A DNA stretch of 54,546 bases. It comes from Agrocybe praecox (Eukaryota; Basidiomycota; Agaricomycetes; Agaricales; Agrocybaceae). The DNA lies in NCBI GenBank assembly GCA_964017145.1, contig CAXHKQ010000353.1, forward strand, positions 1 to 54,546. The letters are read 5' to 3'. Shown here piece after piece: positions 45,679-54,546 of the stretch (within the stretch, counting starts at the first letter, position 1; every line of letters starts with the position of its first letter). A model generated the notes under the pieces. It did no database searches. It was not told where the DNA came from and worked only from the letters and a program-made list of their open reading frames with translations. A program made the translations under genes and the position numbers.

Positions 45679-47271
45679 CCCGCAAATGTATGTTTATCCC
45701 ACAACTCCGACTAGCGGAGCGTAACATGATCAACAGCTGCTGTCTTTGGAATCTTTTTGCCTTGCGCCGCGTACTTTCATCCATGTGATTGAAGTTTCGA
45801 GCACGATGAGACAGGTTTTGAAACCTTGTCGGTTAAGAATGAAGAGGTATGTAAATAAGCCGAGCCAGCTCATCATAATACTCGGGGATTACGAACTGTC
45901 TTTCTAAATATAGATGTGTCCCCATGACTGTCGGATAGAATACATGATGGTTCCCTTGATCGAGCAGTCAAATAAACGCCCGCGCGGGAACCAGATCTCT
46001 CGCCTTGCTCGCCGGGGTCTCAGTCGCATGCAAATGCTAGCATAAAGAAGTACTTCGCGTGAGCTGCGGTTCATTGCCTTTACTTGGGTTAAGGAGTGTG
46101 AATTGATTGCCGAAATGAAGGGAAATTGATGTCTGGCCCAGAGTAGCATTTCTGAAATTTCGCGCAATATTTACTAGTTCTGTGCACGACTTCGGCGTAC
46201 AGCCTCCCACTCAGAATAGCACATACTCGAAGTTTTTCTATGGATTCTATATATCAATGATGCAACAAGTACTTTTCAAGGTAGCCTTCGACTTCTCGAG
46301 AGAAACATCAAAGACAAACGAAGCTAGCATTGTGTCTTTTATAGCAGCATGATAGGTGGCAATTAATAATTGGTTCCGGACGGGGCTCTAAACGACATGA
46401 CAGTCGTAAGTTCGAGTGGCCGGAGCGGCTTGTCCCACAGTGTTAGGTGGTCCGTGCTTCTAACAAACATGATATACTATTCCCACGTTACCCAGTTGAA
46501 CGTTGAACTATGATCGGGACTACTCGTACTACTAGGGCAAAGGACCAAAAAAGAACACTGGGGTGGAAATGAAATATATACCGCATCGATGAATATTTAG
46601 CTTTATTTCTGACCCGGTACTAATTGCAACACAAATCAAAACACCATAACCACATCATGAAGTATTTTGATACCAGCTAGCCAAATCCTGATGCTATATC
46701 CAAAAATAATAATCACTAACCGCAAACGTTCGAAAGAAACGGGATAACCGAGTCGAATATCAGCGCACTCTAACCCACACCGGACACATGTTACTTGATT
46801 GCGTAGAAAAAGATACGGAGACTCGAGGTGAGGGTGTTGATGATATTCGCATTTATGGATTATCGCGAGTTACATTCCCACGCTTTCGCACTGCTTCTGC
46901 TTCTTAGTGGCGAGTGGTGGAGAGAACCAGCACCCTGCCGAGTTGCTTTGATTTTCTTTTCAGGTGACCGAAAAATATCAATTCGCCGGGGTGAAGAAGA
47001 CCTAAAAAGGAGTTAGTACAGGTATTTGCTGTGGTTAGAACTTCAATGTTTGTGTGCCATGATAATCAAACTTTGACAAAGACGGAGACTTAGTACTGAT
47101 CTGAATCGAAACGAGTTGATGGCGCTGATGCCCACCAATCGTCGTTTCTACCCCCGACGATATCGAAGTTCGTCCTGACTCAAGCGCTACATAAAGACTG
47201 GCAGAATTTTAAAGCAGATTTTCTATCCATTATCACTGCGAGTTAAAATCTATCTTTAGAACTTGACCACT
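45679..47271. other. Divergent intergenic region, hydrolase / second P450
   Basis: About 1.6 kb with promoters of two divergent genes expected at its ends. Small open frames (for example 45904-46167, 46828-47016) carry no recognisable signature. Confidence 0.5.
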
Positions 47272-49431
47272 ATGCCATCATTCTTGACGTTTCTGCTCGT
47301 TACATTATCAACGTTTCTACTGTGCTATTATCGGCGAAAAACATACTCCTCACATAACTCTGGGCCGCCTCGTTGGCCAATTATTGGGAACCTTCTCCAA
47401 GTACCTGCTTACCAACCGTGGGTTACATTCTCTCAATGGAAGAAAAGCTATGGTATGCCTGTACTAAAATTTATTCTAAATGAGTCTCATTAACTTTTCG
47501 ACTTGTAGGGGATGTTATACCTTTAAGAATCTTTGGCCGTCGATTGTTTGTGCTCAATTCCATAGAGGCCGCTATTGACCTGTTTGATAAGCGTTCGGCA
47601 ATATACTCAGAACGTCCTCGAAGGCCTATGGCAGATTTGTGAGTACCCTTCAAGGTTTTTTCAGTATTATAACCACAGTTTTTTTTTTTACCCTGATACG
47701 CTATTTGAAGATGCGGCTTCAAAAAGGCGCTCCTTTTTCAAGAATACGGCGACAAAAGCCGTAAAACCAGAAAGCTACTACATGGAGAGCTCAGCCAAGT
47801 GAATGCAAAAAGACATGTTACCCTACAGCAGCTTGAGGTACTCCAATTCGTTCAAAGAATTGGTCTCTCTACCCACAACCTTGCGGAAGAGTGTCAAAGG
47901 TACGTACAATCATGTACTAGAAAATATGATCAAACGTTTTCCTTATCACTCGCAAGTAGGCTCGCTGCTTCGATTATTCTGACCATCGCGTATGGATACC
48001 AGGTTCGAGGCACAAATGACCATCTTGTGTCCCTGTCTGAGCAAGTGATGGGATACGTGGAGAAGGTCATATCTCCGAACAAATATCTGGTGGATTCTGT
48101 ACCACTCCGTCAGTGTCATTTTTATTAATTTCATATATACATATACTCTTATCCTTAGTTTAAACTTTATAGTACGATATCTTCCTGAATGGATGCCTGG
48201 AGCTGGGTTCATAAAGGAGGCCCGGACGTGTCGCGAGACTCTGTATAGAATGATGTCAGAGCCTTACTCGATGGTCCTAAATCAGATGGTACGAAAATCT
48301 TGGTCTTCGAAACTTAACTCAGCATTTCTTGAACGACATTTAAGTTTAAAGGAACCGCCATGCCTTCTCTCGTATCTCGAAACCTCGAGAATAACATGGC
48401 TTCTATGAGCAAAGAAGATAGTGACTTACTCATGTGGACAGCGGGAGGTCTATACGCGGGAGGGTCGCATACTGTAAGATACCTTAACTGCTTCTATTTA
48501 TCTGCCAGAGCTTATAGTCAAATCCTTCCAGACTGTTGCGACAATTCTGTCGTTCTTCCTTTCTATGGTGCTCCATCCTCATATACAGAAGAAAGCACAG
48601 CGTGAGCTAGATACCATCCTCAAAGATGGCCGCCTTCCTACCCTTGCAGATCGGGAAACATTACCTTACATCGACTGCATCATTCAAGAGCTTCTTCGAT
48701 GGCGACCAATAGCTCCCATGAGTAATTCCCGCTTATCCTAACATTGTCATAGGTACTCATTTAATTCTTGAAGGTGGCCATAGCACCCTTGTGGACGACG
48801 TTTACCGTGGAATTGTCATTCCTGCAGGCTCTGTAATAATGGCAAACACATGGTAAGTAACAGTCTCTTTATTCCGGAAAGCGATATTCACTTCGAAAAC
48901 AAATTGAACAGGGCATTCACCCACAATGAAGGTTCGTCCCATCTTATGTATGATTTTGACTTCTTCGAAGATCTCATTATTTGCAGATGTCTATGAGAGT
49001 CCAGAAAATTTTGATCCTGACCGCTTTCTCTCTCCCGGCATCCCTGACCCACGGCCGATGGTCTTTGGCTTTGGTCGTAGGTAAGTGTCAAATTAACTCA
49101 CTCATTAATGTGATATCTTTGCCAACAAACCTCTAGGAGCTGTCCGGGGATATATCTCGTTGATAATCTTATGTGGATGGTTATCGCGACTACGCTTTCA
49201 TCATTCAACATTTTGCCTCAGCTCACGGACGATGGTAAAGAAATTATACCCTCCAGCGAATATACATCAGGGTCTGTAATGTGAGACGTCATTTCCTAGT
49301 CCATCGTGTGCATTTAGATCTGATTAATTCATTTGATACACAGCCAACCCCTTCCATTCCAGTGTCGCGTTATACCACGCTCACAGGAATCAATGGACCT
49401 AGTCTCTGACGCTATCATTAATGGAAACTGA
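47272..49431 (+). CDS. Cytochrome P450 monooxygenase (second copy)
   Basis: Second P450 of the same general fungal type as that at 14.4-16.6 kb; substrate unknown. The ATG at 47272 opens an anchor (MPSFLTFLLVTLSTFLLCYY), then hinge SGPPRWPIIGNLLQVP. Spliced order: DVIPLRIFGRRLFVLNSIEA, IYSERPRRPMADL, RKLLHGELSQ, AASIILTIAYGYQV, VRYLPEWMPGAGFIKEART. The I-helix region reads WTAGGLYAGGSHT, then TVATILSFFLSMVLHPHIQK. K-helix: QELLRWRPIAPM (ExxR); then DDVYRGIVIPAGSVIMANTW; PERF region as ENFDPDRFLSPGIPDPRPMV; heme loop FGFGRRSCPGIYLVDN with the Cys ligand. It ends CRVIPRSQESMDLV and stops at 49429-49431. The acidic I-helix residue (AGxD/ET) is replaced: the motif reads AGGSHT. About eleven introns. 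Otherwise intact. Confidence 0.88.
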
Positions 49432-50736
49432 GACTGCGTACCATGTTGATTATCTATGAACACTGTCCACTGTTTATTTATACGTCTTACTTCTTTGATC
49501 CCCCATGTTCAATATCAATCCGCTTCATGTAAAAGATAGTCTGGTGGCTCAAAACGTGGCTAATTCTTCTTGATGGATGACTTCAAGGTCGGATCTTGTG
49601 GTCAATCATGACACCCATCAAGAAATATACAAGTATTATGATTGAATATTCTCTGGATAGTAATAACAATCGACCTGCGACGTAACTTTTTGGTTGTAGT
49701 GTTTACTCTACACTCAAGTCTTCTTGGTGAGCAAAATTGTTTGTACATGTTTGGTTATTTTCCGCTTTCGCTCAGCTCACTCGTTTTTTCCAACCCATCT
49801 CTCTCCTCTATGTTTCTTTCTTTGCGCCCTTCAAGTCTTTCTTTCTACTCATACGTCTCAATGGCTTTTAGCACACATATTCATAATATAAATGTCAATA
49901 TTTTTCTACAATATGATAGTATGGGTAATAGTATATATAAATTAGAAATCAAAACTGTTTATGTCCTCCTCTAGCCTCGAAAATAGCAGCTACTCTATCA
50001 GGGCATATGTAAAATCAGTGACACATATATTACATAATCACGGTTACTTTTTGCGGCCACGAGTAGATAACGATCTAGCGCCTGTCGGATTGATTCAACT
50101 CCCGAAGTCTGTTAGACCATATGCGTTTGTTCTGGAATATGATTTCTCCGAGACTATAACTAGCAATGTGATTGCTAAGGCCCAAGGTTCAGAAATGAAG
50201 GCGGCTCCCACGGCAAACCGTGTAGCGAGATCAGCGTCTCTTGGGGTATATGGGTCCTTATATGAACCATTCCTGCTGATATCGGTTATAACTTATTTTC
50301 ACTTACTGTCGAACTAGTCAGCCCTAGGCACCGGTAACATGGTAATTGCTCACCGACATTTTTCATCCTAAAATACAACATGCGGTGGCCGCGGTATGTA
50401 CGTATCGTCATCATAGTTAAAAATAGAGTGTGATGTATGTCACAAGGCATTGAGCCAACTTGGGGCGTGTTCGATTCCAATACGAATCGAACAATCCGCT
50501 TTTTCACTCGTCCAAAGTTATGATTATCATAAATTAGACGATTTCTGTCTAGAAACAGGCCTTGGTTGAATGTGCTAGTGTACCTCGGTTTGGTCTTGTT
50601 GGAGCCCGCGATACTGATAACTCTTCCTGTCTTCTGATTTGATTTTTGATATCACCTTCGTTGGATTCTTTCCAGTAAGAGATTTTTATAAATAAATACC
50701 TCGCATATTGCTGAGCCTTTACCAAGTCCTTCCCTC
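49432..50736. other. Intergenic, no gene seen
   Basis: About 1.3 kb between the second P450 and the adenylation gene. A TATA-like TTTATAAATAAATA is about 45-50 bp upstream of the next ATG. A 118-codon frame at 49961-50317 has no family signature. Confidence 0.5.
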
Positions 50737-53095
50737 ATGGCTCGCGTCGTTAACTTGCCAAGCACAGTCTGCGCCCAGGGCGCTCGGAGTGACACGTTTA
50801 CACCTCCGCCTGACGACACATACCTCAGCTTATCAGAAGTTTACGACTGGCACTTTGAGCATAGCGCCCTTCATCCATTCTTTGTGTATCATGACGATGT
50901 CAGCGATGTCAAAGTCACCATACAGTGGAAAGACGCCGTGCAAGCCATTTATCGCATCGCAAACTCTGTTTCGCTCAACCTAGGCGATAGAGGAAAGGCG
51001 GATGACAAGCCCCTTGTTGGATTGTACTCCTCTTCAGGTATCAGTGTTTCTATAGATCGACGGCTCTGTGATTTACGTGACACAACTTTATCTGCAGGTA
51101 CATTGATTTACCTCCTCTCGTTGATTGGAGTACTGCGCGCTGGGTTTCCCGTGTTCCTTATTTCCAATAGGATGTCTCCCGCCGCATTGAAGCATCTTAT
51201 AGCCAAAAGTGGTGCTTCACATATTCTTACGGACGAAGGCGACGTACAACTTGCTACGAGGCTCGAGGATGCCAGGAATGGTCTGGAGGGTTCCAAAAGC
51301 TTCACAGTATCGTACATACCATCCTGGAATCAGCTATTTTCCCCATCGTTTACAGTCGAAAAACCTTTACCGGTGCAACCTAATTTGGAAGATTTATGCC
51401 TTATTCTTCATTCATCTGGTATGTTTTTTCTCTGTATGGGCCCTTCGTATAAAAGCGTTGACGTTGATTAAATACCAGGCTCCACAGCGCTGCCTGAGCT
51501 CAACTCCTGGACGCATCGTATGGTGCATACTGCTTTATGGATCCCTTGTAGGTGTCATACGATAGATACTCTTTCTTCCAGCACTGATCTGAATGTACTT
51601 AGGGTACGGAGAAAAGGATATATGTGGACATGTGTTTGCCGGTCCATCTATACCTATGGGAGGAGCAGCTGGTGTCATGCAAGCACTTTTTCCGGTAGAT
51701 ATCTTGTTTCGCAACAATATATGTTAACTTAACTGTACAATAGGCTTCGGGTGGACTCGTTCTCTCGGGATTGAAGCCTCAATCCCCACCCATTATGCCT
51801 ACCCCCGATAATGTGTGGAAGAGCTTGGTTGCTACACAGTCCACATATGCGTTCATCTTACAACCATTTTTAGCCGTGAGTGACAGAGAATGTGAATGTC
51901 TAAATATTGACGTTGAACTTACAGTCAAACTCATAGATATGGTCTGAGGATCCGAGTAAGATACCAATATTGGCTGGATTAGAAGGAGTGGTACGGTGTC
52001 CTTTTTGCCTTCCTATGATCTCTATGTGCATAATATATCATTTGAAAGGGCTTCGGGGGTGGGCCACTGATGAAACCTGTCGGAGATAAACTTGCAGAAC
52101 AAGGGGTCAACATCTTCAACTTCTTTGGATCGTAAGTTAACTTTGGATTTCTGCGCTACTCCATAGACTGATGCTCGAATGCAGGTCAGAGTCCGGATTA
52201 ATGAACATGGTATTTCCCGGTGAGATAGCTTTCATCTCTCAAATTTGATTGCTTACTAAAGAAGCAAATATACAACAGGTAAAAGGAGCAAGGAGTGGGA
52301 GTATATGTCGTTCTACTCTCTGATCAGCCCTGATTTCCGACCGGATGGTGAAGATGGGACTGTAGAGCTGATCATCAAGGTCAGTAAAGCTATGGCCTGC
52401 AAATTTATATGTCGAATGTGCATTAATTCTGACCCGAACAACAGAGCTGTCCTACTCACGTTCCCACAAAGTTCAACACCACTTTTGATGGAACTCCAGC
52501 GTATGCAACGGGAGATCTACTCCAGCCACATCCTACCGTTCCGGGCCTCTGGAAGTACCTTTGTCGTGTCGCAGACCAAGAGACTATCGGACCTGGACTC
52601 GGAAAGGTCAATGCTGTCGCGCTGGGTGAGCTTTCTTGACTAAGATTTCTTGCCGAGTACTTACATCTGCGCAGCAAGAATCCTGATGACCGACCCAAAC
52701 GTTTCTGGTGCTGTGCTAGTCAATATGAATGTTGGGTCCTCCATCGCATTTGGGGCGGTCATCGAACCCTCGGCAGCTGCTAGTTCGACCCAGGCAGAGG
52801 CATATATCAACCTCATCTGGTGAGCCTACACCTCGGCATGATTTTTTCATCTCAATGAATGTCCGACTTTTACTAGGCCCACCGTGGAACGATATAACGA
52901 GATTGCACCTATTCCTACACGACTCACAAGGCAGGTTAGTACATGGTGGTTCATGATTCCTACGTTCGCTTATGTGTCAATCAGAGGATTATAATCGCCT
53001 CGAAGTCCAAGCCATTTGGATATGGAGAGAAAGGAATGCCTCGTCGTAAAGATGTCATTAAGGATTATAATGATGAGCTAGCAAAACTCGTTTGA
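50737..53095 (+). CDS. Free-standing adenylate-forming enzyme (NRPS-like A domain)
   Basis: ANL-superfamily enzyme that would activate a carboxylic acid with ATP; closest in pattern to adenylation domains of fungal NRPS-like and adenylate-forming reductases. Spliced order: QWKDAVQAIYRIANSVSLNL, IYLLSLIGVLRAGFPVFLIS, HLIAKSGASHILTD, then motif A3 as ILHSSGSTALPELNSWTH, YGEKDICGHVFAGPSIPMGG, ASGGLVLSGLKPQSPPIMPT. Next AGGPLMKPVGDKLAEQGVNI with FNFFGSSESGLMN (A5), AYATGDLLQPHP (A7), CRVADQETIGPGLGKVNA (A8), and KPFGYGEKGMPRRKDV (A10). It stops at 53093-53095 after DYNDELAKLV, the normal end of an A domain, with no carrier, reductase or thioesterase domain following. Two consensus positions differ: the A3 lysine (usual PK) is Glu, and the A8 GRxDD reads CRVAD. 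This may mean altered chemistry or reduced function. About eleven introns. Confidence 0.85.
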
Positions 53096-53697
53096 CAAGT
53101 AGCTTATACCATACCACCTTTGCTTTGATTAACCAATTTGATGTGTACTAGTATGTAGTCGAAGAGATGGTTTTCATGACGCTTTCCTATATATTCCTTG
53201 TGAGTGTAGCCTAGAACGTCATGGCCACAATGTTTGGTACGATGGTGTATGACAAGGTATCAATTCTAAATACCAAATTTGTTTATGGAGAACACTGCAT
53301 TCTTCCTCTATGTCTCGACAACTATCATCTAGCAAGGCTTAATATGTAAAGAATTTTAGAAGCCTACAGTAAATACTGCCTTCAGAGTTTGTTCTATTTT
53401 ATCTAAGCGATCTATTTACGCGACGCCCGTGCGCTATGATTACTTCCAGTCACATGACTTACTATTAAATGACGCACACGCTATCCCAAAAAGGCATAGG
53501 TCGGGCCTAGGCCCTTAAATTCTAAGCGCCGAGACTTGAATTCAATAGAATCTCCGAGTCGGAGTCTGAACCTTAACTCTAATCTGACACAACTAACGAA
53601 TTAAAACCATTTGTCGTCAAATTTTAACGAACAACCCACAGTATGGCTGCCGGATTGTATAAAAAATGTTTTTGATATATATAGATGAATAATGTAA
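53096..53697. other. Intergenic, no gene seen
   Basis: AT-rich 3' flank of the adenylation gene; no open frame of interest and no recognised repeat. Confidence 0.5.
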
Positions 53698-53994
53698 ATG
53701 TCTACCAATTTAAGTGAATTGTCTCCTAACTTGTCCTAAGCTGCGAGAATTGTCCACCACATTGTGTGATATGTCTACCAAATATGTGATATGTCTACCA
53801 ACTTAAGTGAATTGTCTCCTAAGTTGCAAGAATTGTCTACCAAATTGTATGATATGTCTACATTGTCTCCTAAGTTGCGAGAATTGTCTACCAAATTGTG
53901 TGATATGTCTACCAAGTGTGCGATATGTCTACCAAGTATGTGATATGTCTACCAAGTGTGCGATATGTCTACCAAGTATGTGATATGTCTACCA
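53698..53994 (+). repeat. 20-bp tandem repeat array
   Basis: Units of the form CTACCAAGTGTGCGATATGT and CTACCAAGTATGTGATATGT alternate at the right end, giving a 40-bp higher-order period; toward the left the units are more divergent and include GAATTGTCTCCTAAGTTGCGA variants. This gradient indicates recent expansion at the right side. It is a minisatellite with no coding frame kept. Confidence 0.85.
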
Positions 53995-54211
53995 TAGCCG
54001 GTTACCTAGATTTGAGCTTGCCGCTGCTGCCGCAAGCTTTTAAATCCCAGATTGATGGATAAATCAGCCGTCCGGCACTATTATTTTTGGGTCTGGCAAT
54101 CACGGCAGCTGGTACATTGCGCTGAGCAACGGCGGGACTTGGGGAATGCGCTCTGTAAATGGAGCGGCCAACACACCATGTCACACTGTGATGCGCTTTT
54201 GATGCTCATAA

Positions 54212-54434
54212 CACGGCAGGCGTCGATACCTGTTTCTCCGAGAAACAGGTTAATAAATATAGGTCGCGTGAATTTCAAATTAACCTGTATAAATTGTATT
54301 TCGAAGATATAGGCTCGGGCTTCCCATATATAGTATGGCCGATACCTGTATATTGGAGATACAGGTCAATATATATACGCAACCGGTGTATATTAGGCTG
54401 TATTTCCTATATACAGGTATCAGCGCCTGCCGTG
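54212..54434. mobile_element. MITE with 22-bp TIRs and TAA target duplication
   Basis: Outer arms CACGGCAGGCG(TC)GATACCTGT (54212-54233) and its inverse at 54413-54434 match except for two bases. The flanks are TAA on both sides (54209-54211 and 54435-54437), the 3-bp target choice typical of PIF/Harbinger elements. At 223 bp it is non-coding. Inside are two strong hairpins: ACCTGTTTCT-CCG-AGAAACAGGT (54228-54250) and one around 54342-54366, both built on ACCTGT/ACAGGT. Confidence 0.75.
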
Positions 54435-54546
54435 TAAGTGCCCACTGAGCGCACGCCGCGAGCGCATCAATGATGACAAATCAAGCTCATCCTAAGCAGT
54501 CGGTAACTGAACAATTTTTAACTTACTCAATTGAAGTGTGACAATC

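Noticed and set aside
49961..50317. 118-codon plus-strand frame
   Set aside because: No family signature, no supporting exons, and sits in an AT-rich spacer with another frame on the opposite strand.
50455..50500. Palindromic TTCGATTCCAATACGAATCGAA as tRNA or operator
   Set aside because: Imperfect inverted repeat with no tRNA arms and no gene start close enough to assign a role.
1..54546. CRISPR arrays, bacterial operons, ribosome binding sites
   Set aside because: Spliced eukaryotic genes throughout; the 20-bp tandem array at 53.7 kb has no unique spacers.

Overview
The window reads as nuclear DNA of a mushroom-forming basidiomycete (Agaricomycetes). Genes are cut by many short introns of roughly 45-60 nt. 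Three copies of the fungal multi-pass DUF6534-type membrane family are present, and the large transposon carries a KDZ transposase with the CxC2 cysteine cluster typical of Agaricomycetes. All gene models are read by eye from conserved protein segments; splice sites are given only where both frame and family pattern fix them.

Layout. 1-4.3 kb is gene-poor, with a GCGCG-rich patch and a perfect hairpin. 4.3-19.5 kb holds host genes: a DUF6534-type protein (+), an MFS monocarboxylate-type transporter (-), a second DUF6534-type protein (-), a cytochrome P450 (-) and an extended-SDR ketoreductase (+). 19.95-41.56 kb is one nested mobile region. 41.7-53.1 kb returns to host genes: a third DUF6534-type protein (-), an alpha/beta hydrolase (-), a second P450 (+) and a free-standing adenylate-forming enzyme (+). 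The right end has a 20-bp tandem repeat and a 223-bp MITE. Two P450s, a reductase, a hydrolase, an adenylation enzyme and an exporter-type carrier look like a small-molecule biosynthesis cluster that the insertion has pushed apart; the product cannot be inferred.

The nested region is a 21.6-kb KDZ element (about 15.2 kb without its passenger) with near-identical 1.9-kb terminal inverted repeats. It carries four genes: A, a paired Cys-cluster plus coiled-coil protein; B, an unknown basic protein with a Ser/Thr repeat tail; C, the KDZ transposase; and D, an acidic protein with three W-x-x-L/I-D-F motifs. None is recognisable as a TET/JBP dioxygenase. The hexamer GACGCG/CGCGTC recurs throughout its TIRs and genes. 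Gene C has an in-frame TGA near its end, in a position that fits a CGA codon lost by CpG deamination.

Inside gene A sits a fresh Ty3/gypsy chromovirus (two apparently identical 474-bp LTRs, 5-bp CCTGG target duplication, intact gag and pol with C-terminal chromodomain). Two features stand out. Across 6,434 bp I find only two CpG dinucleotides, one at the same place in each LTR. Also, the sequence 2 nt downstream of the 5' LTR is perfectly complementary over 11 nt to an LTR segment lying about 32 nt downstream of a TATA box, the arrangement expected for Tf1-type self-primed reverse transcription.
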